A stretch of 64,000 bases of DNA from Amycolatopsis lurida (GCF_900105055.1 NZ_FNTA01000004.1:1488001-1552000), one strand, 5' to 3'; positions 1 through 8,311 are shown, counted from the stretch's first letter. Program-made: numbers and translations. Notes: generated by a model from the letters alone, not told the origin.

Positions 1-563
1 TCCCGGTGCTGCTGCTGATGGTCTTCGCCGCGGCGTTCTACGCGTTCTACACCGACATCGACGCCGAGATCCGCCCGCTGTTCGCCGCGGTGACCGGGCT
101 GGTGCTCTACAACGGTTCGGTCATGGCCGAGGTGTTCCGTGCGGGCATCCTGTCGCTGCCGAAGGGCCAAGGCGAGGCCGCGTCCGCGCTGGGTATGCGC
201 AAGACCCAGATCATGATGACCGTCCTGCTGCCGCAAGCGGTCACCCTCATGCTGCCCGCGCTGGTGAGCCAGCTGGTCGTCATCTTGAAGGACACCGCGC
301 TGGCCGGTCAGCTGACCATCGGCTTCAACGAGCTGATCCGCAGTACCGGACCGCTCACCGGTCTCTACGGCAACACGATCCCGACACTGATCATCGTCGC
401 GATCATCTTCATCGTGCTGAACCTGCTCCTGAGCTGGTTCGCGTCGTGGCTGGAGAACAAGCTGGCGCGGCGGAAGAAGGCGCCCAAGGGCGCCAAGCCG
501 GTGCACTCCGCACCGTCCAGCGTCGTCATGCAGCGCGACGACGCGAGCGGTGGCGCGCTGTAG
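1..563 (+). CDS. Amino-acid ABC transporter permease, 3' part (gene begins before the window)
   Basis: This is the C-terminal part of an inner-membrane permease of the polar amino-acid (His/Glu/Gln) ABC family. The reading frame is open to the left edge, so the start lies outside. Several hydrophobic segments are visible. The EAA loop that docks the ATPase reads EAASALGMRKTQ and is followed by LLPQAV. The segment LVVILKDTALAG is typical of GluC/GluD-type permeases that move glutamate with a binding protein and ATPase. The tail of about 30 residues is basic, then polar and cytoplasmic. A strong hairpin follows the stop, so this is probably the last gene of its operon. The substrate (glutamate or related) is inferred. 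Confidence 0.85.
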   Translation, partial: PVLLLMVFAAAFYAFYTDIDAEIRPLFAAVTGLVLYNGSVMAEVFRAGILSLPKGQGEAASALGMRKTQIMMTVLLPQAVTLMLPALVSQLVVILKDTALAGQLTIGFNELIRSTGPLTGLYGNTIPTLIIVAIIFIVLNLLLSWFASWLENKLARRKKAPKGAKPVHSAPSSVVMQRDDASGGAL

Positions 564-570
564 CTCCATA

Positions 571-627
571 AGTACATGAAGGCCCCCTTCCTTGCGCCCA
601 GGTACAGGAAGGGGGCCTTCATGTACT
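571..627. terminator. Long perfect hairpin, likely terminator
   Basis: Two perfect 22-bp arms (571-592 and 606-627) flank a 13-base loop just after the permease stop. The core GAAGGCCCCCTTCC also appears in the palindrome at 12486-12538. There is no U tract, as is common for actinobacterial terminators. Confidence 0.75.
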
Positions 628-684
628 TCGGGATAGGCCTCTTGGTCCTGTCGGGACAGCGGTCGCTCGGCTAGCGTCGGCCGT

Positions 685-1128
685 ATGGCGGACCAGGCCG
701 CGACGCTGCTCGAAGCGATGCCGGACCTGGCGGGCAGGTCGATCCTGGTCGTCGGGTGCGGCGATGGCCGCTATCCGCGCCTGTTCCGGCAAGAGGGCGC
801 TCGCCGCGTGGTCGGTGTCGACGCGGATCAGAAGCTGATCGCGGCCGCGCAACGCGAAGAGGAACGCGACCCCGTCGGGGTTTCGTACGAGGTCCACCAG
901 CTCGCCCGGCTGCCGGTGATGGGTGCCTTCGACGTCGTCGTGGCCTTCCTGGACTCTCCCGCTCATCTCGGTCGCGTCGCCGCGAGCCTGATGACGGGCG
1001 GTCTGCTGGTGGCCGTCGCCACGAACGGGCTCAATCTGGAAGAAGGCTTGCGGGACAACGGCTTCCGGGACCTCGTCCTGCGCCGCCACGAAAGCGGCGA
1101 CGTGCACAGCGCCCGCAAAGTGAGCTGA
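685..1128 (+). CDS. Small class I SAM-dependent methyltransferase
   Basis: The 147-residue protein carries a SAM-binding Rossmann motif near residue 23 (VVGCGDGRY), an acidic strand end (VVGVDAD) and later FDVVVAFLDSP. This is the beta1-beta4 order of class I methyltransferases. It is short, with no obvious substrate-recognition domain, so the substrate cannot be named. It is monocistronic between a terminator and a tRNA-like element that begins two bases after its stop. The ATG start is the first in frame after a clear intergenic gap; its ribosome binding site is weak. Confidence 0.65.
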   Translation: MADQAATLLEAMPDLAGRSILVVGCGDGRYPRLFRQEGARRVVGVDADQKLIAAAQREEERDPVGVSYEVHQLARLPVMGAFDVVVAFLDSPAHLGRVAASLMTGGLLVAVATNGLNLEEGLRDNGFRDLVLRRHESGDVHSARKVS

Positions 1129-1129
1129 G

Positions 1130-1198
1130 TCGCGCACCCTGGTGTCGAGCCAGGCTGGCCGGGGCTATGAATCCCGGCCGGTCGCCGGACCGTGCGCG
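1130..1198 (-). ncRNA. tRNA-like cloverleaf with a CAU anticodon (degenerate or atypical tRNA)
   Basis: On the minus strand the sequence folds as a compact cloverleaf. It has a 7-bp acceptor stem (CGCGCAC with GTGCGCG), a short D arm (GGTC-CGGC-GACC), a five-pair anticodon stem with one A-C mismatch, the 7-base loop TTCATAG (U33, CAU, A37), a 5-base variable loop, and a perfect 5-bp T stem with loop CTCGACA. The D arm is truncated and the spacer between acceptor and D stem is missing. No CCA is encoded. It lies downstream of tRNA-Glu and abuts the stop codon of the opposite-strand methyltransferase. It could be a pseudogene or an RNA with a non-translational role. The fold is seen directly; expression is unknown. 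Confidence 0.4.
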
Positions 1199-1201
1199 TC
1201 T

Positions 1202-1233
1202 GGCGGTATGGGACACACGGACCCCACACCGCC
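1202..1233 (-). terminator. Hairpin downstream of tRNA-Glu
   Basis: Arms 1202-1212 and 1223-1233 pair over 11 bp with one G-U pair, 44 bases past the 3' end of tRNA-Glu. This is a plausible terminator of the tRNA transcript. Confidence 0.55.
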
Positions 1234-1276
1234 GCACCGGTACGACCGAACAGGTTTCCCCGCCGTGCCGGGGCGT

Positions 1277-1348
1277 AGCGCGTGTGGGAGTCGAACCCAC
1301 GTCACCGGGGTGAAAACCCGGTATCCCTTCCGCTGGACCAACGCGCCT
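1277..1348 (-). tRNA. tRNA-Glu (anticodon UUC)
   Basis: A complete 72-nt cloverleaf. The acceptor GGCGCGT pairs with ACGCGCT (one G-U). The D stem is GTCC/GGAT, the anticodon stem CCGGG/CCCGG encloses the loop TTTTCAC, and the T arm is GTGGG-TTCGACT-CCCAC. The discriminator is A and CCA is not encoded. Anticodon UUC reads glutamate codons. Confidence 0.95.
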
Positions 1349-1422
1349 TGGCCTGGAACACAGTCCGGCGCGCGCCGCGCACCGGACTGCTTCGTTCCAG
1401 AAATCAGGGTCACCGAAAGAAA

Positions 1423-1456
1423 GAGCCGCCCGGTTCGGTTTCCCGATGGGCGGCTC
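1423..1456 (-). terminator. Rho-independent terminator of the 22-codon ORF
   Basis: On the minus strand GAGCCGCCC and GGGCGGCTC form a 9-bp stem followed directly by TTTCTTT. It lies 18 bases past the stop of the small ORF at 1475-1543. A canonical U-rich terminator is unusual in this window, which supports a real short transcript. Confidence 0.8.
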
Positions 1457-1474
1457 CACGTGTGCGACGTCCTG

Positions 1475-1543
1475 CTAGGACATCGGCCGGGAGCCGTGTT
1501 CTTCTTCCATACCAAGGGCCATGGCGTAACAACGTCGTGTCAT
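1475..1543 (-). CDS. 22-residue small protein or leader peptide with strong ribosome binding site
   Basis: An ATG at 1543 is preceded by AAGGAGG with a 4-base spacer, the best Shine-Dalgarno sequence in the region. The peptide begins MTRRCYAMAL, contains the acidic run EEE, and ends HGSRPMS. It has a single Cys at position 5 and four Met. A U-tailed terminator follows the stop, so the unit looks like a self-contained mini-gene. The tRNA-Glu gene lies downstream on the same strand and sdhB upstream. I do not recognise a family. It could be a secreted or modified peptide, a regulatory leader, or a small membrane-independent protein. Coding is supported by signals rather than by homology. Confidence 0.55.
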   Translation of the reverse strand: MTRRCYAMALGMEEEHGSRPMS

Positions 1544-1609
1544 GTGTCCTCCTTGGTCGGTGTGCGGGTAAGTGTGCGACAGGCATAGGGGCGGCGGCAA
1601 CCGATTTAG

Positions 1610-1655
1610 CTCGTGAGTGGTAAGGACGGTTAGAACCGTCCTTACCACTCACGAG
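1610..1655. terminator. 46-bp near-perfect palindrome downstream of sdhB
   Basis: Two 22-bp arms are separated by two bases. The left arm begins CTCGTGAGTGGTAAGGACGG. An identical 46-bp copy lies at 34947-34992 and a decayed one at 40450-40480. The position just past the sdhB stop suggests a terminator. Confidence 0.75.
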
Positions 1656-1661
1656 AGGTGA

Positions 1662-2414
1662 CTACTTGTCCCGCCGGAACAGCTTGTTCCCCAACCAGAC
1701 GATGGGGTCGTACTTCCGGTCCGCGACGCGTTCCTTCATCGGGATCAGTGCGTTGTCGGTGATGTGGATGCCCTCGGGGCACACGTCCGAGCAGCACTTG
1801 GTGATGTTGCAGTACCCGAGCCCGTGCTCCTCCTGCGCCTCGTCACGCCGGTCGGCGACGTCGAGGGGGTGCATTTCGAGTTCGGCGATCCGCATGAGGT
1901 ACCGGGGGCCGGCGAAGGCCTCCTTGTTCTCCTCGTGGTCACGCACCACGTGGCAGGTGTTCTGGCACAGGAAGCACTCGATGCACTTGCGGAACTCCTG
2001 CGAGCGCTCGACGTCCACCTGCTGCATCCGGTACTCCCCCGGCTTCAGCTCCGGGGGCGGCGTGAACGACGGGATCTCGCGGGCCTTGGTGTAGTTGAAC
2101 GACACGTCGGTCACCAGGTCGCGGATCACCGGGAACGTCCGCATCGGGGTCACGGTGATGACCTCGTCCTCGGTGAAGGTCGACATCCGCGTCATGCACA
2201 GCAACCGCGGCTTGCCGTTGATCTCCGCCGAGCACGAACCGCATTTGCCCGCCTTGCAGTTCCACCGCACCGCCAGATCCGAGGCCTGGGTGGCCTGCAA
2301 CCGGTGGATGATGTCGAGGACGACCTCGCCCTCGTTGACCTCGACGCTGTAGTCCTGCAGCTCACCCGAATCGGCGTCACCACGCCAGACCCGGAAACTC
2401 GCCTTGTAGCTCAT
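1662..2414 (-). CDS. sdhB: Succinate dehydrogenase (Sdh1 type) iron-sulfur subunit
   Basis: The 250-residue electron-transfer subunit of complex II carries three iron-sulfur clusters between the flavoprotein and the membrane anchor. The [2Fe-2S] motif is CKAGKCGSC with a downstream LLC. The second domain has CIECFLCQNTC and CCSDVCPEG for the [4Fe-4S] and [3Fe-4S] clusters. Start ATG 2414 overlaps the sdhA stop (ATGA), so translation is coupled. The frame stays open upstream across sdhA, but MSYKASFRVW is the family-like N-terminus. Length and sequence match the Mycobacterium Sdh1 subunit (Rv0247c type). It is the last gene of the operon. Confidence 0.95.
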   Translation of the reverse strand: MSYKASFRVWRGDADSGELQDYSVEVNEGEVVLDIIHRLQATQASDLAVRWNCKAGKCGSCSAEINGKPRLLCMTRMSTFTEDEVITVTPMRTFPVIRDLVTDVSFNYTKAREIPSFTPPPELKPGEYRMQQVDVERSQEFRKCIECFLCQNTCHVVRDHEENKEAFAGPRYLMRIAELEMHPLDVADRRDEAQEEHGLGYCNITKCCSDVCPEGIHITDNALIPMKERVADRKYDPIVWLGNKLFRRDK

Positions 2415-4327
2415 GCCGGACTCCCGGGGTGCGAGGCCAGTTCTTCGTCGGTGTAGTACTTCCCCAGCTCGGACAGTTCGAAAAGCTCCAGCAGGTCCTG
2501 CCGCAGCGGGGTCTGCGCCTTGACCTCGATTCCGATCTCCGGCACCACCGGGTTGTCGCCCGGCGTCGCCGAGCAGACCAGGAGTTTGTTGCGCCACTGG
2601 GCGTCCATGCCCGGGTGGTCGTCGCGGGTGTGCCCGCCCCGGCTCTCGGTCCGCATCAGCGCGGCCCTCGCGACGCATTCGCTGACCATCAGCATGTTCC
2701 GCAGGTCGACGGCGAGATGCCAGCCGGGGTTGAACTGCCGGTGCCCTTCGACGGTGACCCGCTTGATCCGCTCGCGCAGTTCCCCGAGCTTCTCCAGCGC
2801 CCGCTCGATCTCCTCCGCTTTGCGGATGATGCCGACCAGATCGTTCATCGACTGCTGCAGCTCGGTGTGCAGGCTGTACGGGTTCTCCTCGACACCGTTG
2901 CCCGGCGGGTCGAACGGCGCGAGCGCCATCGCCGCGGCGGCGTCCACATCGGACTGACTGACCTTGGGACGGTCCTTCAGTTCCGACACGTAGGACGCGG
3001 CACCGAGACCCGCGCGGCGGCCGAAGACCAGCAGATCCGACAGCGAGTTGCCGCCGAGCCGGTTCGAGCCGTGCATGCCGCCCGAGCACTCGCCCGCGGC
3101 GAACAGCCCGGGCACGCTCGACGACGCGGTGTCCGGGTCGACCTCGATCCCGCCCATCACGTAGTGACAGGTGGGGCCGACCTCCATCGGTTCCTTCGTG
3201 ATGTCGACGTCGGCGAGTTCCTTGAACTGGTGATACATCGACGGCAACCGTTTGCGGATCTCCTCCGCGGGCAGCCTGCTGGCGATGTCGAGGAAGACCC
3301 CGCCGTGCGGCGATCCCCGGCCGGCCTTGACCTCGGAGTTGATCGCGCGGGCGACCTCGTCCCGCGGCAGCAGATCCGGGGTGCGCCGGTTGTTGTCGGC
3401 GTCGGTGTACCAGCGGTCGGCTTCTTCCTCGCTGTCCGCGTACTGCCCCTTGAAGACCTCGGGGACGTACTCGAACATGAACCGCTTGTCCTCGGTGTTC
3501 TTGAGGACCCCGCCGTCACCGCGGACGCCTTCGGTGACCAGGATCCCCTTCACACTCGGCGGCCAGACCATGCCGGTCGGGTGGAACTGGACGAACTCCA
3601 TGTTGATGAGCTTCGCCCCGGCCCGCAGCGCCAGCGCGTGCCCGTCACCGGTGTACTCCCACGAGTTCGAGGTGACCTTGAACGACTTGCCGATGCCGCC
3701 GGTGGCGAGCACCACCGCCGGCGTCTCGAACAGGATGAACCGGCCGCTCTCGCGCCAGTACCCGAAGGCGCCGGAGATCCGGCCGTTCTCGGTCAGCAGT
3801 TCGGTGATCGTGCATTCGGCGAAGACCTTGATCCTCGCCTCGTAGTCACCGGTTTCCTTGAAGTCCTCTTGTTGCAGCGAAACGATTTTCTGCTGCATCG
3901 TGCGGATCAGTTCGAGCCCGGTGCGGTCGCCGACGTGCGCCAGGCGCGGGTACGTGTGCCCGCCGAAGTTGCGCTGGCTGATCCGGCCGTCGGCGGTGCG
4001 GTCGAACAGGGCGCCGTAGGTCTCCAGTTCCCAGACCCGGTCCGGCGCCTCCCTGGCGTGGAGTTCGGCCATCCGCCAGTTGTTGAGGAACTTCCCGCCG
4101 CGCATGGTGTCGCGGAAGTGCACCTGCCAGTTGTCGTTCGAGTTCGCGTTGCCCATCGACGCCGCGCAGCCGCCCTCGGCCATCACCGTATGCGCCTTGC
4201 CGAAGAGCGATTTGCACACCACCGCGACGCTGAAGCCGCGTTCACGGGCTTCGATGACCGCGCGGAGACCGGCACCGCCGGCACCGATCACCACCACGTC
4301 GTAGTTGAGCCGTTCGACCTCGGTCAT
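2411..4327 (-). CDS. sdhA: Succinate dehydrogenase (Sdh1 type) flavoprotein subunit
   Basis: This subunit of 638 residues oxidises succinate to fumarate on covalently bound FAD at the cytoplasmic face of the membrane. The dinucleotide fold VVVIGAGGAGLRA is at the N-terminus. GHTYPR, the substrate region FHPTGMVWP, and HGSNRLGGNSLSDLLVFGRRAG near residue 400 are all family signatures. I choose ATG 4327 (MTEVERLNYD) over the upstream GTG at 4339 because GAGGTGG lies 8 bases before it and the Mycobacterium homologue begins similarly. It lies between sdhC and sdhB and overlaps sdhB by 4 bp. It resembles Rv0248c more than classical SdhA. Confidence 0.95.
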   Translation of the reverse strand: MTEVERLNYDVVVIGAGGAGLRAVIEARERGFSVAVVCKSLFGKAHTVMAEGGCAASMGNANSNDNWQVHFRDTMRGGKFLNNWRMAELHAREAPDRVWELETYGALFDRTADGRISQRNFGGHTYPRLAHVGDRTGLELIRTMQQKIVSLQQEDFKETGDYEARIKVFAECTITELLTENGRISGAFGYWRESGRFILFETPAVVLATGGIGKSFKVTSNSWEYTGDGHALALRAGAKLINMEFVQFHPTGMVWPPSVKGILVTEGVRGDGGVLKNTEDKRFMFEYVPEVFKGQYADSEEEADRWYTDADNNRRTPDLLPRDEVARAINSEVKAGRGSPHGGVFLDIASRLPAEEIRKRLPSMYHQFKELADVDITKEPMEVGPTCHYVMGGIEVDPDTASSSVPGLFAAGECSGGMHGSNRLGGNSLSDLLVFGRRAGLGAASYVSELKDRPKVSQSDVDAAAAMALAPFDPPGNGVEENPYSLHTELQQSMNDLVGIIRKAEEIERALEKLGELRERIKRVTVEGHRQFNPGWHLAVDLRNMLMVSECVARAALMRTESRGGHTRDDHPGMDAQWRNKLLVCSATPGDNPVVPEIGIEVKAQTPLRQDLLELFELSELGKYYTDEELASHPGSPA

Positions 4328-4378
4328 GAAAAGAGCCACCTCAAAGCTTGTCGCCGGGGACGGGAGGTTCCCGCGCCG

Positions 4379-5209
4379 CTAGTTGATGAACCGCAGATCC
4401 GAAATGGCGCCGCTCGCCACGAGCATCACGTAGAGGTCGGTCAGCACGAGCGTGCCGAGCGTCGTCCACGCCAGTGCCATGTGGCGGGTGTTGAGTTTCG
4501 TGATCTGCGTCCAGATCCAGTAGCGGACCGGATGTTTCGAGAAGTGCTTGAGCCTGCCGCCGGTCACGTGACGGCACGAGTGGCACGACAACGTGTACGC
4601 CCACAACAGGATCACGTTGCCGCTCAGCACGATGTTGCCGAGGCCGAAGCCGAATCCGCCGGTCTTGCCGTGGAAAGCGGTGATCGCGTCGTAGGTGTTG
4701 ACCAGCGAGACGACCACGGCCACGTAGAAGAAGTAGCGGTGGGCGTTCTGGATGATCAGCGGCAGCCGCGTCTCACCGGTGTACTTCGCGTGCGGTTCGG
4801 CGACCGCGCAGGCGGGCGGCGAGAACCAGACCGCGCGGTAGTAGGCCTTGCGGTAGTAGTAGCAGGTCAGCCGGAAGCCCAGCAGGAACGGCAGGACGAG
4901 GAAGCCGAGCGGGATGAAGCCCGGCAGTTCGCCGATCCAGGCCCCGAAATGCCGGGAGCCTTCGACGCAGGATTCCGAGACGCAGGGCGAATAGAACGGC
5001 GTCAGGTAGTGGTATTCGGGCACCCAGTAGGCGGTGCGCACGAAGGACCTGATCGTCGCGTAGATGATGAAGGCGGAGAGGCCGAGGACGGTCAGCAGCG
5101 GGGACAGCCACCACCGGTCGGTGCGCAGCGTTTTTTCGGCGATCCGGGCCCGCGACGGCGCGCGGACCCCCGTACCCCGTCCGGCCTCATTGCCGGCGGG
5201 GGCGCTCAC
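4379..5209 (-). CDS. sdhC: Succinate dehydrogenase (Sdh1 type) membrane anchor with Cys/His motif
   Basis: A 276-residue membrane anchor with about five hydrophobic segments (approximately 36-58, 96-116, 157-177, 188-208, 245-266). It replaces the small SdhC/SdhD pair. Several Cys and His residues stand out: C76/C81, C116, C134, and the motif CHSCRH at 209-214. The M. smegmatis Sdh1 complex has been described with a membrane-embedded Rieske-type cluster; these residues are candidates for ligands, but the assignment here is inference. The GTG start overlaps the stop of the 95-aa gene (GTGA). It matches Rv0249c in length and position. Confidence 0.85.
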   Translation of the reverse strand: MSAPAGNEAGRGTGVRAPSRARIAEKTLRTDRWWLSPLLTVLGLSAFIIYATIRSFVRTAYWVPEYHYLTPFYSPCVSESCVEGSRHFGAWIGELPGFIPLGFLVLPFLLGFRLTCYYYRKAYYRAVWFSPPACAVAEPHAKYTGETRLPLIIQNAHRYFFYVAVVVSLVNTYDAITAFHGKTGGFGFGLGNIVLSGNVILLWAYTLSCHSCRHVTGGRLKHFSKHPVRYWIWTQITKLNTRHMALAWTTLGTLVLTDLYVMLVASGAISDLRFIN

Positions 5210-5493
5210 CGCTGGTCGCGCTTGTAGCCGCCGACGCCTTCGTCATCGGCGCCTTGCCACAGCGCCGGGTCGTAGGGCGTGTCGGGAATCTGGACACGGT
5301 CGGCGGCCTTCGCCTGCGCGGGCACCGCGTTCGGGGTCGTGTCGAGGTCGGTCGCGTCGATGTCGAGCCGCTCGACGTCGTTCGCCAGGCGTCGTACCGC
5401 CGAAGCGTCGCCGTATCGGGATCGCAGCGCGCCGACGCACTGCCTCAACTGACCGATGGCTCGCCGAAGCTCGGCGATCTCTGTGGTGGACAT
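5206..5493 (-). CDS. Conserved small protein at the head of the sdh1 operon (Rv0250c-like)
   Basis: A 95-residue soluble protein of unknown function. The N-terminal half (TEIAELRRAIGQLRQ) looks like a short amphipathic coiled coil; the C-terminus holds DTPYDPALW and basic residues. M. tuberculosis has a similar-sized gene (Rv0250c) in the same place before its Sdh1 anchor gene, so an assembly or accessory role for this complex is plausible. ATG 5493 has a good ribosome binding site (GGGAGGT). A longer in-frame extension to 5592 lacks one. Its stop overlaps the sdhC start. Confidence 0.75.
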   Translation of the reverse strand: MSTTEIAELRRAIGQLRQCVGALRSRYGDASAVRRLANDVERLDIDATDLDTTPNAVPAQAKAADRVQIPDTPYDPALWQGADDEGVGGYKRDQR

Positions 5494-5584
5494 CGGTACC
5501 TCCCGATGGTCGGTTCGGTTGGCCGCTTGAGCCTTCGAAGGCCGGCGATTCCTCGCCGTCTCGACTCTGCCGCGCGTTGTGCAA

Positions 5585-5630
5585 TGTGACAAGTAGCACA
5601 GTGGAACCCAATGACGTGACGGAGGTCACG
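5585..5630. promoter_or_regulatory. Two CRP/GlxR-like sites between sdh1 and edd
   Basis: TGTGA-N6-GCACA at 5585-5600 and CGTGA-N6-TCACG at 5615-5630 match the TGTGA-N6-TCACA consensus of actinobacterial CRP/GlxR. They are spaced 30 bp centre to centre, about three helical turns. They sit about 92 bp upstream of the first sdh gene and 128 bp before edd. Regulation is inferred. Confidence 0.5.
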
Positions 5631-5757
5631 CGAGTCGATCTTCTGTATCGATTTTGATTCGGGCTTTCCCCCGAGGTACTGTGGCCACTGTCACGACCCA
5701 GCGACGTCAGCGTTGCCGTCCCGCGGACCACCACGACCAGTGATCCGGAGCCGGACA

Positions 5758-7647
5758 ATGAGCACCGCCCCGAACGTCCACCCCATCATCGCCGAAGTCA
5801 CCGAGCGCATCGCCGCCCGCAGCGCCGAAACCCGCGCCGCTCACCTCGAGCGCGTCGCCGCCTCCCACGAAGAAGGACCGATGCGGCGCGGCCTCGACTG
5901 CAGCAACCTCGCCCACGGCTTCGCCGCGATGGAAGGTGTCGACAAAGCTGCACTGCGCGCCGTGCGGGCGCCGGGCGTCGCGATCGTCTCGTCCTACAAC
6001 GACATGCTTTCGGCGCACCAGCCGATGCAGGAATACCCCGCGATGCTCAAGGGCTCGGTCCGCCAGGCGGGCGGGGTGGCGCAGTTCGCCGGTGGCGTGC
6101 CCGCGATGTGCGACGGGGTCACCCAGGGCCGTCCCGGGATGGAACTGTCGCTGTTCAGCCGCGAGGTGATCGCGATGTCGACCGCGATCGCGCTCTCCCA
6201 CGACATGTTCGACGCGGCGCTGCTGCTCGGCGTCTGCGACAAGATCGTTCCCGGCCTGCTGATCGGGGCGCTGTCCTTCGGGCATCTCCCGGCGATCCTG
6301 GTACCCGCCGGGCCGATGAACTCCGGCCTGCCGAACAAGGAGAAGGCGCGCGTGCGCCAGCTCTACGCCGAGGGCAAGGCGACCCGTGAAGACCTGCTGG
6401 ACGCCGAAGCGGCTTCGTACCACTCGGCGGGAACGTGCACCTTCTACGGCACGGCCAACTCGAACCAGATGGTCGTCGAGGTGATGGGCCTGCACCTGCC
6501 GGGCGCCAGCTTCGTGCAGCCGAACTCGCCGCTGCGGAAGGCGCTCACCGAAGAGGCCGGACGCCGCGTGGTGAAGCTTTCGCGAGGCGCGGAGTACACG
6601 CCGATCTCGCGCGTGATCGACGAGAAGGCCGTCGTCAACGGTGTCGTCGCACTGCTCGCCACGGGCGGTTCGACCAACCACACGATGCACCTCGTCGCGA
6701 TCGCCGCCGCCGCGGGCATCCAGCTGACCTGGGACGACTTCTCCGATCTGTCGTCGGTGATCCCCCTGCTGGCCCGCGTGTACCCGAACGGCAGCGCCGA
6801 CATCAACCACTTCCACGCCGCCGGGGGCATCCAGTTCCTGGTCGGCACCCTGCTCGACGCGGGCCTGCTGCACGAGGACGTCCGGACCGTCGCCGGACCT
6901 GGTCTGCACCGGTACCGGCAGGAGCCGATCCTGTCCGAGGGTGAGCTGGTCTGGCGTGACGTCCCGACGCGCAGCCTCGACGAGGACGTGCTGCGTCCCG
7001 TGTGGCGGCCGTTCGCCGCCGACGGCGGGCTGCGGATGGTCGCGGGCAACCTCGGCCGCGCGGTGATCAAGGTGTCGGCCGTGGCGCCGGAGCACCGGAT
7101 CGTCCAGGCCCCGGCGCGGGTGTTCACCGACCAGAAGTCCTTCAAGGACGCTTTCGAGGCGGGCAAGCTGGACCGCGACGTCGTCGTGGTCATCCGGCAG
7201 CAGGGTCCTCAGGCCAACGGGATGCCGGAGCTGCACGGGCTCACCCCGGCGCTGGGCGTGCTGATGGACCGCGGGCACCAGGTGGCGTTGCTCACCGACG
7301 GCCGCATGTCGGGCGCGTCCGGCAAGATCCCGGCGGCGATCCAGGTGACCCCGGAAGCCGCGGTGGGAGGCCCGATCGCGCGGATCGCCGACGGCGACGT
7401 CGTCCGCCTCGACGCCAAGGCCGGGACGCTCGACGTCCTCGTGGGTGACGAAGAACTCGCCCGCCGTGAACTGGTGGACTCCCCTCCTTCGGAGGCATCC
7501 TGGACCGGCACCGGCCGGGAGCTGTTCGCGGCGCTGCGCCGCGCGGTCGGCCCCGCCGATCAGGGCGCGAGCGTGTTCGGACCGCTCACGCCGGAACACT
7601 TCGGCGCTCCGGCGCACACGTTGACCCCTGTGGAGGTAACCCAGTGA
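5758..7647 (+). CDS. edd: Phosphogluconate dehydratase
   Basis: A 629-residue iron-sulfur dehydratase that converts 6-phosphogluconate to 2-keto-3-deoxy-6-phosphogluconate, the first dedicated step of the Entner-Doudoroff pathway. The IlvD/Edd signatures are present: [41 protein letters not shown] and the C-terminal [16 protein letters not shown]. The cysteines in these motifs bind the cluster. Length fits Edd (about 600 or more) rather than IlvD (about 560-615). The start MSTAPNVHP at 5758 has GGAG upstream; an upstream in-frame start at 5713 lacks support. It is coupled to eda by a GTGA overlap. Confidence 0.95.
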   Translation: MSTAPNVHPIIAEVTERIAARSAETRAAHLERVAASHEEGPMRRGLDCSNLAHGFAAMEGVDKAALRAVRAPGVAIVSSYNDMLSAHQPMQEYPAMLKGSVRQAGGVAQFAGGVPAMCDGVTQGRPGMELSLFSREVIAMSTAIALSHDMFDAALLLGVCDKIVPGLLIGALSFGHLPAILVPAGPMNSGLPNKEKARVRQLYAEGKATREDLLDAEAASYHSAGTCTFYGTANSNQMVVEVMGLHLPGASFVQPNSPLRKALTEEAGRRVVKLSRGAEYTPISRVIDEKAVVNGVVALLATGGSTNHTMHLVAIAAAAGIQLTWDDFSDLSSVIPLLARVYPNGSADINHFHAAGGIQFLVGTLLDAGLLHEDVRTVAGPGLHRYRQEPILSEGELVWRDVPTRSLDEDVLRPVWRPFAADGGLRMVAGNLGRAVIKVSAVAPEHRIVQAPARVFTDQKSFKDAFEAGKLDRDVVVVIRQQGPQANGMPELHGLTPALGVLMDRGHQVALLTDGRMSGASGKIPAAIQVTPEAAVGGPIARIADGDVVRLDAKAGTLDVLVGDEELARRELVDSPPSEASWTGTGRELFAALRRAVGPADQGASVFGPLTPEHFGAPAHTLTPVEVTQ

Positions 7648-8264
7648 CCACCGGCGCCGACCTGCTCGGCCTGTCCCCCGTGATGCCCGTCGTCGTGCTC
7701 GACGACGCCGAGGACGCCGTGCCCACCGCGCGGGCCCTGCTCGCGGGCGGGATCGGCGTGATCGAGCTGACCCTGCGCACCCCGGCGGCACTCGCCTCCA
7801 TCGAGCGGATCGCCGCGGAGGTTCCGGAGATCGTCATCGGCGCCGGGACCGTCACCGCGCCCGAGCACGCGAAGCAGGCGGCAGACGCCGGCGCGAAGTT
7901 CCTGGTGACCCCGGGCTGCACGGACTCGGTGCTGGACGCCGCGTTCGAGACCGGGCTGCCGTTCCTGCCGGGCGCGAGCACGGTGTCCGAAGCGATGCGA
8001 CTGGCCGAACGCGGGCTGACCGCGCTGAAGTTCTTCCCCGCCGAGGCCAGCGGCGGCGTCGCGTACCTGAAGTCGATCGGCGGGCCGCTGCCTGGGCTGA
8101 AGTTCTGCCCGACCGGCGGGATCACCGTGAAGACCGCGCCGGGCTATCTCGCACTGTCCAATGTGGGCTGCATCGGTGGTTCGTGGCTGACGCCGAAGGA
8201 CGCCTTGGCGGCCAAGGATTTCGGGAAGATCGAAGCGTTCGCGGCGGAGGCTTCGAAGCTCTGA
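7644..8264 (+). CDS. eda: 2-keto-3-deoxy-6-phosphogluconate aldolase
   Basis: A 206-residue cytoplasmic class I aldolase that splits KDPG into pyruvate and glyceraldehyde-3-phosphate, completing the Entner-Doudoroff pathway after Edd. The family motifs are the general-base region [10 protein letters not shown] (Glu), the strand GAGTVT, and the Schiff-base lysine in [17 protein letters not shown] binds the phosphate. GTG 7644 overlaps the edd stop by four bases, so stoichiometric coupling is likely. A U-tailed hairpin follows. Confidence 0.95.
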   Translation: MTTGADLLGLSPVMPVVVLDDAEDAVPTARALLAGGIGVIELTLRTPAALASIERIAAEVPEIVIGAGTVTAPEHAKQAADAGAKFLVTPGCTDSVLDAAFETGLPFLPGASTVSEAMRLAERGLTALKFFPAEASGGVAYLKSIGGPLPGLKFCPTGGITVKTAPGYLALSNVGCIGGSWLTPKDALAAKDFGKIEAFAAEASKL

Positions 8265-8274
8265 TCCGTGTTGT

Positions 8275-8311
8275 GAGGGCCACTCGTGTGACGGGTGGCC
8301 CTCGCTGTTTT
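8275..8311. terminator. Terminator after eda
   Basis: GAGGGCCAC (8275-8283) and GTGGCCCTC (8295-8303) form a 9-bp stem followed by GCTGTTTT on the plus strand. It serves eda and may also stop transcription of the convergent GNAT gene. Confidence 0.75.

Noticed and set aside
571..627. Palindromes as insertion-sequence ends
   Set aside because: No transposase gene or target-site duplication is seen near any of the palindromes; terminator or REP-like roles fit better.
2429..5227. 932-residue open frame on the plus strand across sdhA and sdhC
   Set aside because: It is antisense to clearly recognised sdh genes, rich in Arg/Val/Asp typical of a GC-rich shadow frame, and has no start signal.
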